Shown here: positions 49,114 to 58,200 of the stretch, one piece after another | Layout of the letters: each line of letters opens with the position of its first letter | Position numbering within the stretch: the first letter of the stretch is position 1 | NCBI RefSeq assembly: GCF_900100655.1 | Contig: NZ_FNCE01000003.1 | Span: 214,501 to 278,500, forward strand | Direction of reading: 5' to 3' | DNA from: Limimonas halophila | Lineage (GTDB): Bacteria > Pseudomonadota > Alphaproteobacteria > Kiloniellales > Rhodovibrionaceae | Length of the DNA stretch: 64,000 nucleotides | Notes under the pieces: model-generated | The model's input: only the letters and a program-made list of their open reading frames with translations | The model's database searches: none | What the model was told of the DNA's origin: nothing | Made by a program: the position numbers and the translations under genes

Positions 49114-49515
49114 CGTGGCGCTCCCTTAGCGTGGTTCCGGCGCCTTCTCCGACCCGAGGCCGGGCGGCAGCGCGTGTTCCGGTCACTGGGTTATGCAGGA
49201 CGCGTGCCAAATCGACCGGCGCGCGGCGCGGCGGTGATCGGGGCGTGCGTTCGGATGAAGACGCGCGCGTGGGCGCGGGGCGGGCGTGCGGCGACGCGGC
49301 GGAGCGCCGCTGCCCGGCAGGCGCGTGGGAAACCCTTGCCGGGCGAACGTTCGAGGCGCTGCCGCCTCAACGGCCTGTTAACTGCACCGCCCTAGGCTCC
49401 CGCCAAAGCGTAAGCGATATCGATGGCGGCGTGTGCCGGGCCAGGCGGCGCAACATGGCGGTTGCGCGCGGCTCCGCGCCACGGGTTGCCCCACCGGGCA
49501 AGAGGGAGTTGCCGG
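49114..49515. other. Divergent flgF/fliL promoter region
   Basis: A 402-base gap with no supported gene. It holds the flgF sigma-54-like site (49194-49209). On the fliL side there is a GTTAAC half-site near 49377 that could be half a CtrA box, and a TGG..TTGC pair whose spacing is one base short for sigma-54. Most of the rest is GC-rich without visible structure. Confidence 0.5.
49194..49209 (-). promoter_or_regulatory. Sigma-54 promoter of flgF operon
   Basis: Minus-strand bases read TGGCACG-CGTC-CTGCA, one mismatch from TGGCACG-N4-TTGCA with exact spacing. It implies a leader of about 70 bases before flgF. Confidence 0.75.
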
Positions 49516-50043
49516 ATGAGCGACGAGCCGCTCGACGACACCGGCGAGGATGTCGAGCTTGAGGCGACGCCGCGGCAAAGCGGCATGTCGGGCAAGAAGA
49601 TCGTGCTCTTCTTCGTGGTGCCGCTGCTGCTGGTGCTGGGGCTAATCGCCGGCATCTTCCTGACGGGGCTGCCGAGCGCGCTGATGGGCGGCGGCTCGGA
49701 AAGTCAGTCGGCCGAGAAGCAGGCGAGTTCCAGCAGCCAGAGCGTGTTCTACAACATGCCCACGATGCTGGTGAATCTGAACTCCGACGGACAGCAGCAG
49801 AGCTTTCTCAAGCTCAAGGTCACGCTGGAGCTGGCCAGCGAGAAGGGCAAAAGCCGAGTCAAGAAGGTAACGCCGCGCGTGGTGGACAACATCCAGGTTT
49901 ACCTGCGCCAGTTGCGCATGGAGGATCTACAGGGATCGGCCGGCATGCAGCGCCTGCGCGAAGAACTGCTTCGCCGCGTGCGCGCGGCGGCCGACGGCGC
50001 CGAGGTGCGCAACGTGCTTTTCAAGCAGATGCTGGTTCAGTAA
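49516..50043 (+). CDS. fliL: Flagellar basal-body protein FliL
   Basis: A 175-residue FliL with a single N-terminal membrane helix (KIVLFFVVPLLLVLGLIAGI) and the periplasmic domain (VFYNMPTMLVNLN, LKLKVTLELASEKGKSRVKK, ending NVLFKQMLVQ). It rings the stator and supports torque. AGAGGGAG precedes the ATG. First gene of a long plus-strand motor/chemotaxis operon; fliM follows 30 bases on. Confidence 0.94.
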   Translation: MSDEPLDDTGEDVELEATPRQSGMSGKKIVLFFVVPLLLVLGLIAGIFLTGLPSALMGGGSESQSAEKQASSSSQSVFYNMPTMLVNLNSDGQQQSFLKLKVTLELASEKGKSRVKKVTPRVVDNIQVYLRQLRMEDLQGSAGMQRLREELLRRVRAAADGAEVRNVLFKQMLVQ

Positions 50044-50073
50044 CCGGCCGGGCGATCGCAGCGGAGCGGCGCG

Positions 50074-51186
50074 ATGTCGCAGGAAAACGAAGAGGATCCC
50101 CAGCAGGACGAGCAGGAGGAGGTCGACCAGGACGCCCTCATGGCCGAGTGGGAGCAGATGCTCCAGGAGGACGATGAGGACGGCGAAGAGGCCGGCGACG
50201 GCGAGGAAGCCGGCGGGTCGACCCGCGTTCTGGACCAGGACGAGATCGACAGCCTGCTGGGGCTGGACAGCGGCGACGACGACGGCAGCGAACAGTCGGG
50301 CATCCAGGCCGTCATCAACTCGGCGCTGGTGTCGTACGAGCGCCTGCCCATGCTCGAGGTGGTCTTCGACCGCCTTGTGCGCATGATGTCGACCTCGCTG
50401 CGCAACTTCACCTCCGACAACGTTGAGGTCAGCCTCGACAGCATCACCTCGACGCGCTTCGGCGATTACCTGAACTCCATTCCGCTGCCGGCCATGCTGA
50501 CGGTCTTCAAGGCGGAGGAATGGGACAACTACGGCCTGATCACGATCGACTCCACGCTGATCTATTCGATCGTGGACGTGCTGCTGGGTGGGCGCCGCGG
50601 CACCGCCGCCATGCGCATCGAGGGGCGTCCCTACACGACGATCGAGCGCACGTTGATCTCGCGCATGGTGCACGTGGTCCTGGGCGACCTCTCGGCCGCC
50701 TTCGATCCGCTCTCGCCCGTCACCTTCAGCTTCGACCGCCTGGAAACCAACCCGCGCTTCGCCACGATCGCGCGGCACGCCAATGCTTCGGTCGTGGCGC
50801 GCCTGCGCGTGGATATGGAAGACCGCGGTGGGCGCATGGAGGTGCTGTTCCCCTATGCCACGCTGGAGCCCATCCGCGAGATGCTGCTCCAGATGTTCAT
50901 GGGCGAGAAGTTCGGCCGGGACTCCATCTGGGAGAGCCACCTTACGGCCGAGCTGTGGCAAACGGAGATCAGCCTGCAGGCGGTTCTGGACGAAAGCTGG
51001 AGCACCCTGGGCGACGTGCTGAACTGGGAAGAGGGCACCTTCCTGCCCCTTAATGTCACCCCGGAGTCCAAGGTCAGCCTGCGCTGCGGCGACGTGAAGA
51101 TGTTCGCCGGGCCGATGGGCCGCAAGAACGGCCACATCGCGGTCCAGGTGCAGAACAAGGCGGCCCGGGAGGGAGATGTAACGTGA
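50074..51186 (+). CDS. fliM: Flagellar motor switch protein FliM
   Basis: A 370-residue FliM with an unusually long acidic N-terminus (about 1-50) before the family's LDQDEIDSLLG segment. The CheC-like middle domain (GGxG region appears as MMSTSLRNFTSDNVEVSLDS, then VDVLLGGRRG) and the C-terminal SpoA domain (VLNWEEGTFLPLN) are normal. It is part of the C ring and binds CheY-P. The stop overlaps the next GTG start. GGAG precedes the ATG. Confidence 0.96.
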   Translation: MSQENEEDPQQDEQEEVDQDALMAEWEQMLQEDDEDGEEAGDGEEAGGSTRVLDQDEIDSLLGLDSGDDDGSEQSGIQAVINSALVSYERLPMLEVVFDRLVRMMSTSLRNFTSDNVEVSLDSITSTRFGDYLNSIPLPAMLTVFKAEEWDNYGLITIDSTLIYSIVDVLLGGRRGTAAMRIEGRPYTTIERTLISRMVHVVLGDLSAAFDPLSPVTFSFDRLETNPRFATIARHANASVVARLRVDMEDRGGRMEVLFPYATLEPIREMLLQMFMGEKFGRDSIWESHLTAELWQTEISLQAVLDESWSTLGDVLNWEEGTFLPLNVTPESKVSLRCGDVKMFAGPMGRKNGHIAVQVQNKAAREGDVT

Positions 51187-51776
51187 GCGAACTCTCGCTG
51201 GCGCTGGACATCGTGCTGGCCGTGCTGTTGTTCGCGGTGATCGCGTACGCGTCGGTGCTCAACAAGAAGCTGGCGACGCTGCGCGAAACCAAGGGCGAGA
51301 TGGAAAACCTCGTCACCCGCCTCGTGGAGAGCACGGAACACGCGGAGAAAGGGCTCGCCGACCTCAAGGCCGCGGCGAGCGAAAGCGGCCAGGACCTGGA
51401 AAAGCGGGTCGAGCAGGCGCGCAAGCTCTCCGACGACCTGGGTTTCTTGGTCGACCGTGGCGGCAGCCTGGCTGAGCGGCTGGAACAGCAGATCAGCGCC
51501 GGGCGCGAGATGACCTCGCCGGCGGGTGCGGCGGCCCCGCGCCGGCCGCGCCGCAGCGCTGCGGGAACGGCGAGCGCCAAGGAAACCGCTGGCGCCGGCA
51601 ACGGCGGTGGGCGCGCCGGCAGCGGCGAGGCGCGGGGAAAGGCCGCGGGCGAGCAGGCCGCCGGCGAGGCGCAGGCATCGGGCGAGGGCAGCGGCGCCGC
51701 CAGTGGGTCGGGCTCGAGTGAGGAAGACACGCCGACGAACGCCAAGTTGCTCCGCGCCCTCAAGGGCGTGCGGTAA
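51183..51776 (+). CDS. DUF6468 flagellar-operon protein
   Basis: A 197-residue protein with one N-terminal membrane helix (LALDIVLAVLLFAVIAYASV), a coiled coil (about 28-105) and a low-complexity Ala/Gly/Glu tail ending TPTNAKLLRALKGVR. This matches the DUF6468 family found between fliM and motE in Rhodospirillales-type genomes. Function unknown; the shape suggests a membrane-anchored spacer near the switch or stator. GTG start overlaps the fliM stop. Confidence 0.8.
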   Translation: MSELSLALDIVLAVLLFAVIAYASVLNKKLATLRETKGEMENLVTRLVESTEHAEKGLADLKAAASESGQDLEKRVEQARKLSDDLGFLVDRGGSLAERLEQQISAGREMTSPAGAAAPRRPRRSAAGTASAKETAGAGNGGGRAGSGEARGKAAGEQAAGEAQASGEGSGAASGSGSSEEDTPTNAKLLRALKGVR

Positions 51777-51790
51777 GAGGAGATCGGGCC

Positions 51791-52510
51791 ATGCGCTTTC
51801 GCATTCTGCCCGTGATGATCGGGGTGGCCGCGCTGACGCTGGGCCTGCGGGTCGGCGAAATCTGGAGCGGCGCCGCCGCGATCGCCGAGGCCGAGGACAC
51901 GCCGGCGGACAGTGTGCAGGTCGCGCCGCGCGATCCCTTCGCTGACGTGCAGCTCGCCTCGGCCAGGGACGTCGCGCCGCCGCGGCCCGACGACGGCGTG
52001 CAGCTGGCGCAAGCGGATACCGGCAATGGCGGCGCGGGGACCGGACAGGGCGGCGCGCAGACGGCCGAGCTGCCCGCCAACCCGCTGTCCATGAGCGACG
52101 AGCGCATCGAGCTTCTGCAGCGCCTGTCGAAGCGACGGAAAGAGTTGGACAAGCGCGAAGCCGAGGTAAAGCAGCGCGAGGCCGAGCTGAAGGCCGTCGA
52201 GAAGCGCCTGGAAAAGAAGGTCCAGGAGCTCAAGTCGCTGAAGAAGGAAATCAACGGACTGCTCGTCGAATACGACAAGCAGCAGAGCAAACAGGTGAAG
52301 CGGCTGGTCAGGATCTACGAGTCCATGGATCCCGAGGATGCAGCGCGCATTTTCGAGAACCTGGGCATGGACGTGCTCCTGAAAGTCGTGGACCGCATGA
52401 GCGAACGCAACACCGCGCCCATCCTGGCGGAGATGGCGCCCAAGAAGGCCCAGGCGTTGACGCGCAAGCTGGCCGACCGCCGCGACCTGCCGAACCCGCA
52501 GCAAGAGTAA
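51791..52510 (+). CDS. motE: MotE family motor protein
   Basis: A 239-residue protein with an N-terminal membrane/signal helix (VMIGVAALTLGLRVG), a disordered stretch, a strong coiled coil (about 100-165; rich in K, E, R) and a C-terminal MgtE-N-like domain (YESMDPEDAARIFENLGMDV, RMSERNTAPILAEMAPKKAQ). MotE of Sinorhizobium is a periplasmic chaperone for MotC; this family is often found beside flagellar genes. GGAG precedes the ATG by nine bases. Confidence 0.82.
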   Translation: MRFRILPVMIGVAALTLGLRVGEIWSGAAAIAEAEDTPADSVQVAPRDPFADVQLASARDVAPPRPDDGVQLAQADTGNGGAGTGQGGAQTAELPANPLSMSDERIELLQRLSKRRKELDKREAEVKQREAELKAVEKRLEKKVQELKSLKKEINGLLVEYDKQQSKQVKRLVRIYESMDPEDAARIFENLGMDVLLKVVDRMSERNTAPILAEMAPKKAQALTRKLADRRDLPNPQQE

Positions 52511-52524
52511 CCGTGTGCGGGATG

Positions 52525-52539
52525 TTTACGGGGTCTTAA
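52525..52539. promoter_or_regulatory. CtrA-box-like site upstream of cheY
   Basis: TTTA-CGGGGTC-TTAA fits TTAA-N7-TTAA with one mismatch and exact spacing; the same variant occurs before fliX. It lies 72 bases before the cheY ATG, so cheY onward may have its own start within the operon. Confidence 0.5.
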
Positions 52540-52610
52540 GGCCAACGGGGTAAGGTCCAGTTCGGATTGCGCGAAAAACGCTGGGGCGTGCCAAAGGGGG
52601 TTCAGGCGAG

Positions 52611-53000
52611 ATGTCCCAAGTCGATTTCAATATGTCGATCCTGGTGGTGGACGACTACAAAACAATGCTGCGGATCATCCGCAATCTGTTGAAGCAGCTC
52701 GGCTTCAACAACATTGATGAGGCGTCCGACGGCAGTGTCGCACTGCAAAAGCTGCGCGACAAGAAGTACGGGTTGGTGATTTCCGACTGGAACATGGAGC
52801 CCATGAGCGGGCTGCAGCTTCTCAAGGAAGTCCGCGCCGACAGCAAGCTGAGCGACATTCCGTTCATCATGGTTACGGCCGAAAGCAAGAGCGAGAACGT
52901 GCTCGCGGCGAAGGAAGCCGGCGTGACCAACTACATCACCAAGCCCTTCAACGCACAGACATTGAAGAACAAGCTCACCACGGTCATCGGCGAGTTCTGA
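52611..53000 (+). CDS. cheY: Chemotaxis response regulator CheY
   Basis: A 129-residue single receiver domain. Acidic pair in ILVVDDYKTMLRIIRNLLKQ, phospho-acceptor Asp in VISDWNMEPMSG, Thr in FIMVTAES, Lys in NYITKPFNAQTLK. When phosphorylated by CheA it binds FliM to reverse or slow the motor. Codon use is slightly less GC-rich than its neighbours. cheZ follows 45 bases on. No cheA is in the window. Confidence 0.95.
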   Translation: MSQVDFNMSILVVDDYKTMLRIIRNLLKQLGFNNIDEASDGSVALQKLRDKKYGLVISDWNMEPMSGLQLLKEVRADSKLSDIPFIMVTAESKSENVLAAKEAGVTNYITKPFNAQTLKNKLTTVIGEF

Positions 53001-53044
53001 CAACTCCGGGCGGGGTTCGGACGCTGAGTGATGGGAGAGGTGCG

Positions 53045-53752
53045 ATGCGTGAGCGGCGGGACTCGGGCTCGGACCGCGAGCAAGATTCGAACGAGGCTGT
53101 TCGCAACGAACTGGAAACGCGGCTGAAGGCGCTCGCGCGGGACGACGGCGGCGTCGATCCGAAGGAAATCTCGGCGACGGTGGAAAGCGTGATGTCCACC
53201 GTCGAGGGCGATCTCTCGGCGGTGAACCTCAAGCTGTACGCCGAGGTCGAGGCGCTGTCGCGCTACATCGACGAGGCCAAGCAGGAACTGACCGAGCTGC
53301 GTCCCGACGAGATCCGCGACGAGCATCTCCCAAAGGCGACCGACGAGCTGGAGGCCATCGTCGGGGCCACAGAGCAGGCGACCAACACCATCCTCGAGTC
53401 CATGGAGACGCTCGAGGAAGTGGCCGAGAACCTGGACGAGGCCACGGGCGACAAGATCACCGGCGCGGTCACCCAGGTCTACGAGGCCTGTAATTTCCAG
53501 GACATCACCGGCCAGCGCATCACCAAGGTCGTCAAGGCACTCCAGGAGATCGAGAACAAGGTCGATCAGATGCTGGAGGCTTTCGGCGAGGAAGCCGCGC
53601 GCCAGCGCCGCGAGCGCAAGGAAGAGAGCACGTCCGACAAGCCGGCGGAGGCCGGGGCGACCAGCGAGGCGGATCTGCTCAACGGCCCGTCGGACGACCA
53701 GGATTCGGTCAGCCAGGAAGATATCGATCGGCTGCTCGCGGGATTCGACTGA
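53045..53752 (+). CDS. cheZ: CheY-P phosphatase CheZ
   Basis: A 235-residue CheZ. A long helical hairpin is followed by the catalytic motif YEACNFQDITGQRITKVV, with the Asp and Gln used to dephosphorylate CheY-P. A disordered linker leads to a short acidic C-terminal helix (QEDIDRLLAGFD) like the CheY-tethering helix of enteric CheZ. It removes phosphate from CheY made by the gene just upstream. Ends 6 bases before the first motB-like gene. Confidence 0.88.
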   Translation: MRERRDSGSDREQDSNEAVRNELETRLKALARDDGGVDPKEISATVESVMSTVEGDLSAVNLKLYAEVEALSRYIDEAKQELTELRPDEIRDEHLPKATDELEAIVGATEQATNTILESMETLEEVAENLDEATGDKITGAVTQVYEACNFQDITGQRITKVVKALQEIENKVDQMLEAFGEEAARQRRERKEESTSDKPAEAGATSEADLLNGPSDDQDSVSQEDIDRLLAGFD

Positions 53753-53758
53753 CCCGGC

Positions 53759-54454
53759 ATGCAGATCGACGGCGAGCTTCAGCGTCAGCGATCGGGGTCC
53801 AGCTCCGGCGGGAGCATGATCCTGATGCTGAGCTTGTACCTCCTGCTGTTGGCCTTCTTCATCATGATGACGACGATGGCCAACTACGCAGACGGCCGCC
53901 GCGAGGCGGTCGTGAAGAGCGTCGTCACGACCTTCCGCGGTGAGGTGGCCGCGCTGAAGAGCCTGAAGCGGCCGCAATCCGGTTCGGGCATGCAGGACGG
54001 CGGGGCCTCGCTGTCGGACCAGATCGAAAGCCTTTTCAAGCAATCCCTGCCGGCGGTGAAGGTGGAACAGTCGGCCCGCGGAACCGTGTTGCGCCTGGAA
54101 GCCCCGGCCAACGCGCTGTTCGTCCAGGGCCGGGCAGCGTTTGCGCCCGGGCGGGGGCGGCTGCTCAACCGGCTGGTGGACGTGCTCACCAGCAAAAAGG
54201 GCGTCGACCGCTTTTACGAATTGCGGTTTCTGCACAGCGTCGAGCGCGGCCAGGGCGCGGGCCCCAGAAACCTGCAAGTGCTGCGCAGCGGGCTGGTGGC
54301 GCGCCGGCTCGAATCGCTGGGCTTGGGGTCGGACACGATCGGCACCGGCCTGATGCCGGGACAGGCGAAGCGCGGCCGTCTCGCCTTCGAGGTCCACATG
54401 CATCGCAAGGCCGTGTCCCCGGGCGAGCTTGACGTTGGGGCGGGGGCGTCGTGA
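53759..54454 (+). CDS. MotB-like protein lacking the stator aspartate
   Basis: A 231-residue protein with a single N-terminal membrane helix (LMLSLYLLLLAFFIMMTTMA) and a periplasmic domain that looks like a degenerate OmpA/MotB domain (LFVQGRAAFAPGRGRLLNRL, then LRSGLVARRLESLGLG). The proton-binding Asp expected at the start of the MotB helix is absent. Its stop overlaps the GTG of the true motB (4 bases). It may pair with that MotB, but this is inference. Confidence 0.75.
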   Translation: MQIDGELQRQRSGSSSGGSMILMLSLYLLLLAFFIMMTTMANYADGRREAVVKSVVTTFRGEVAALKSLKRPQSGSGMQDGGASLSDQIESLFKQSLPAVKVEQSARGTVLRLEAPANALFVQGRAAFAPGRGRLLNRLVDVLTSKKGVDRFYELRFLHSVERGQGAGPRNLQVLRSGLVARRLESLGLGSDTIGTGLMPGQAKRGRLAFEVHMHRKAVSPGELDVGAGAS

Positions 54455-55200
54455 CGCGGATCTCGGCGGAGGATACGAACGACCAGGGGCCGGGCGTCTC
54501 CGCGCGCGACAGCAAGAATGACGGCGCCGGCGATTCGTGGCTGGTAACCTTCACGGATCTGGTCGCGTTGATGCTGACCTTTTTCGTGATGCTCTTCGCC
54601 ATGCAGTCCGTGGACAACGCCAAGTGGCAGAACCTGACGGACAGCTTGCAGGAACGTCTGTCCTCCGTGATGAACAACAAGCAGGCGTCGCCCACGCTGC
54701 AACTGGACATGCCGGGCAAGGACGCGCCGCCCGGGGCCGATCTCGACTACATCGGCGAGGTGGTGCGCACGCAGTTGGATGCGAACAGCGTGCTCGATCA
54801 GAGCCTGGTGCGCCGGAAGGGCAACCGCTTGTTCATTTCCATGCCGGGGCGGCTGCTGTTCGAGAGCGGGTCGTATCAGCTGACCGACAAGGCGCGGGAG
54901 GCGGTGTTCGCGCTCGGCGGGTTCCTGCGCAACATCAGCAACCGGGTGCAGGTCGCCGGATACGCCGATCCCAGGAAGCCGACGCAGCGTTATCCCTCCA
55001 ACTGGGAGCTTTCGGTGCTGCGCGCGCGCACCGTGGCGACGGCGCTCCAGAACGCCGGCTATGCGGGCGGCGTCGTCACCTACGGCTACGGCGACGCCCA
55101 ATACGACGGCCTGCCCGAGGATCTGCCGGACGCGCGACGGCGCGAACTCGGCCGGCGCGTGGACGTCATCGTCTCGCGCAACGCGCGGGAGGGTGCATGA
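54451..55200 (+). CDS. motB: MotB stator protein with OmpA domain
   Basis: A 249-residue MotB-type protein. The membrane helix SWLVTFTDLVALMLTFFVML carries Asp36, matching the proton-binding Asp of MotB. The OmpA-like peptidoglycan-binding domain spans about 125-245 (LLFESGSYQLTDKAREAVF, WELSVLRARTVATALQNAGY, RRVDVIVSR). No motA is in the window. GTG start overlaps the previous stop; its own stop overlaps the next ATG. All three are probably translated together. Confidence 0.85.
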   Translation: MTRISAEDTNDQGPGVSARDSKNDGAGDSWLVTFTDLVALMLTFFVMLFAMQSVDNAKWQNLTDSLQERLSSVMNNKQASPTLQLDMPGKDAPPGADLDYIGEVVRTQLDANSVLDQSLVRRKGNRLFISMPGRLLFESGSYQLTDKAREAVFALGGFLRNISNRVQVAGYADPRKPTQRYPSNWELSVLRARTVATALQNAGYAGGVVTYGYGDAQYDGLPEDLPDARRRELGRRVDVIVSRNAREGA

Positions 55201-58200
55201 CCCGCGCGGGCTGGATCCGCATCGCCGCGCCCCTGGCCGCGGCGCTGGCGCTTTTGGCCTCCGGCGCGCGGGCGGCGGAGATCGTGAACGTGAGTGGCAC
55301 CGACGAAGGCGCCTTCGGGCGGCTCGTGTTCGAGTGGAGCGAGCCGGTTTCCTTCCGCGCCTTCACACAGAACCGCCAACTCAAGATGGAATTCGGGCGG
55401 CGCGCCACCTTCCAGACGGATGACGCCTATCCGGCGCTGACGCCGTACATCGGCGCCGCCGCCCCCGGCCCGCACGGCTATCGCGTGAGTTTCCCGCTCA
55501 AAGGCGACTACGCGATGGAAGGCCGCCGCGACGGCAAGAAGGTCATCATCACGCTGCGCAAGCCGGGGGCGCCGCCGCCGGGATCGGATACCGTCACGCT
55601 CGACCTTGCCCGGCGCGAGAACGCGGACCGGCTGATCTTCGACTGGCCCAAACGCGTCCCGTACGCTGTGGGCGCCCAGCCGGACCAGGGCCGTGCAACG
55701 ATCCAGTTCACGCGCAAGGCGCCCATCGACACCGGCCCTTTCGAAAAGGCCGATCCGCGCTACGTCGAGGCCGTCGAGGTCGGGGAAAACGGCACCGGGT
55801 CGGTGGTGAAGCTGACCACGAAACCCGGTGTGCATCTGGAACATCGCGCCGAAACCAGCGACGTGGTCGTCGACGTCTTCGCGCCGGGCGTGAAGGAAGA
55901 TCCGCCGCCGCCGGAGGCGGTCGCGGACGACACGGACGAAGGCGACGACACGGCCACCCAAACCGCCAGCGCAGCGCCGCCGCGGCCGGTCATCAAGCCG
56001 GACACGCCCGAGTCGTTCGATCGCGACGTGGATCAGGGCCAGGAAAAGCAGCAGCAGTTCCAGCGCTTTTCACCGAATCAGATCGCGCGCGGCCTCATCC
56101 CGCAGCCGGGCGACATCCCGCCGCGCATCGGCGCCGCGCGCGTGCGGGCGGACTGGGCGCGTGGACCGGCCGCTCTCTATCGCCGCGACGGGTCGGTGTG
56201 GTTCGTCGTTCCGGGACGGGCGCCGCCGACCTTTCCGCAACGGCTGGTCCGGGACGCCACGGCCGTCACCGAGGCCGAGCTGGTCCGCAACAACGGCGGC
56301 GTAGCGGTGCTGCGCATGGGGCTGAAACCGCAGGTGCGGGCGCGGGCCCGGCGCCCCAACGAGGCCTGGCGCATCCGGCTGGCGCCCGAGCCGGTTGGCC
56401 CGAGCCAGCCGCTCGACATCCAGCACGCGGATGGCCAGCTCAAGATTCCGGTCCGCAACCCCGGCGACGTCGTCACGCTCGACGACCCGGGCGCGGGTGG
56501 GCGCATCCACGTCGTGCCCACGCGCGGGCCGGGGCAGGGTGTCCCGGTTACGCAGGCCTTTCCCACCGTAACGGTCCTGCGCACCGCGCTCGGCGTCGTG
56601 GTCGTGCCCAAGGCCGACGGCATCGAGGTGGCCACGACGAAGCGCGCGGTGCTGATCGGGCCCGGCGGCGAGGGCGGCGACCTTCATCTCAGCGACACGG
56701 CGCACGACGCCTCGAACGCTTCGCCGCTGCCCGAGCCCGGCGGCGAAAAGCTGCTGCAGCTGGCCCAGTGGCGCCGTCCGGGGCGAAGCTACCCGGACGC
56801 CCAGCAGGACCTGGAATCCGCACTCGCCAGCGCGCCGCCCGCCGAGAAGCACCTGGCCCGCCTCGATCTCGCGCGCTTCTATTTCGCGCACGGCTTCGGC
56901 GTGGAGAGCCTGGGCGCGCTCGACATCTACACCGAGGATGCGGGGGAGCGCGGCCGCGATCCGCAAGTCCGGCTGATGCGCGGCGGTTCCCACGTCCTGG
57001 CGGACAACTGGCGCAAGGCGGGACGCACCCTGGCACATCCCGCGCTGGACTCGGCGGCGGAGGCGCTCCCATGGCGCGCGGCCTACGCCAACGCGACGGG
57101 CGCGCATCGCATGGCCGCTGAGGCCTTCCACATGGCCGATCCGCTGATCGACGCATACCCGAAGGACGTGCGCTTGCAACTCCGCCTATGGAGCGCCGAA
57201 TCGCGCCTGGCGCTGGGACAGACCGAAGCCGCCACGGCGGAGCTGGATGCCGCCCGTTCGCTTGATCCCAAACCCGCCGAGAAGGCCGAGATAAAGTACC
57301 TGAAAGGCCGCAAACAGCTCGTGAACGGGCAGGTGAACGAGGCGGAAAAGACGTGGCGGTCCGTTGCCGAGGGGCCCTACGCACGTTCGCGCGGGCGCGC
57401 GCGTTTCGTCATGGTGGAGCGCGATCTCGCCGCCGGCCGCATCGACGTGCCCGAAGCCATCGACCGCCTGGAAAAGCTGCGCTTCGCGTGGCGCGGCGAC
57501 ACCTTCGAGGCGATCCTGCTGCACCGCCTGGCCGATCTGTATCTGCAGAACAAACAGTACGCCCGCGCGCTGCGCTCCCTGCAGGACGTGGCGAACCACC
57601 TCTCCGGCCTGCAGCGGGCCGAGCTGGCCGCCAAGCGGATGCGCGACATCTTTCAGCGGCTCTTCCTGGGCGGGGAAGCCGACAAGTTGAATCCCCTGGA
57701 TGCGTTGACGATCTATGAGCAGTTCCGCGAGCTGACCCCGGCCGGCGAGCGCGGCAACCGGATGCTCTCAGACCTCGTCGACCGGCTGGTGAACGTCGAC
57801 CTTCTGGACAGCGCCGCGAAGCTCCTGGGCGGTCAGGTCGACCACCGCCTGTCCGGCACGCGCAAGGCCATGGCCGGCGCGCGGTTGGCATCGGTCCGGC
57901 TGCTGAACCGGCAGCCCGGCCGTGCCCTGGATGCCTTGGAACGCAGCTCGGTGTCGGAGCTGTCGCCCGAGCTGAAACGCCGCCGGCGCCACCTGCGCGT
58001 GCGCGCGCTGTCGCAACAGGGCAAGCGCGAGCGCGCGCTCTCGCTGCTCAGCGGCGACGACAGCACGGACGGCCTGCGCCTGAAGGCGGACATCTGGTCG
58101 GACAACGGCGAATGGAGCAAGGCCGCCACCGCGCTGCTCCGGTTGGTTCCCGAGCCGCCCGCGGCCGGGGAGAGCCTGGACGCGGCCGGCGCGCAAAAGG

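Noticed and set aside
49330-49350. TGGGAAACCCTTGC upstream of fliL as a sigma-54 promoter
   Set aside because: The distance between GG and GC is one base short of the required ten.
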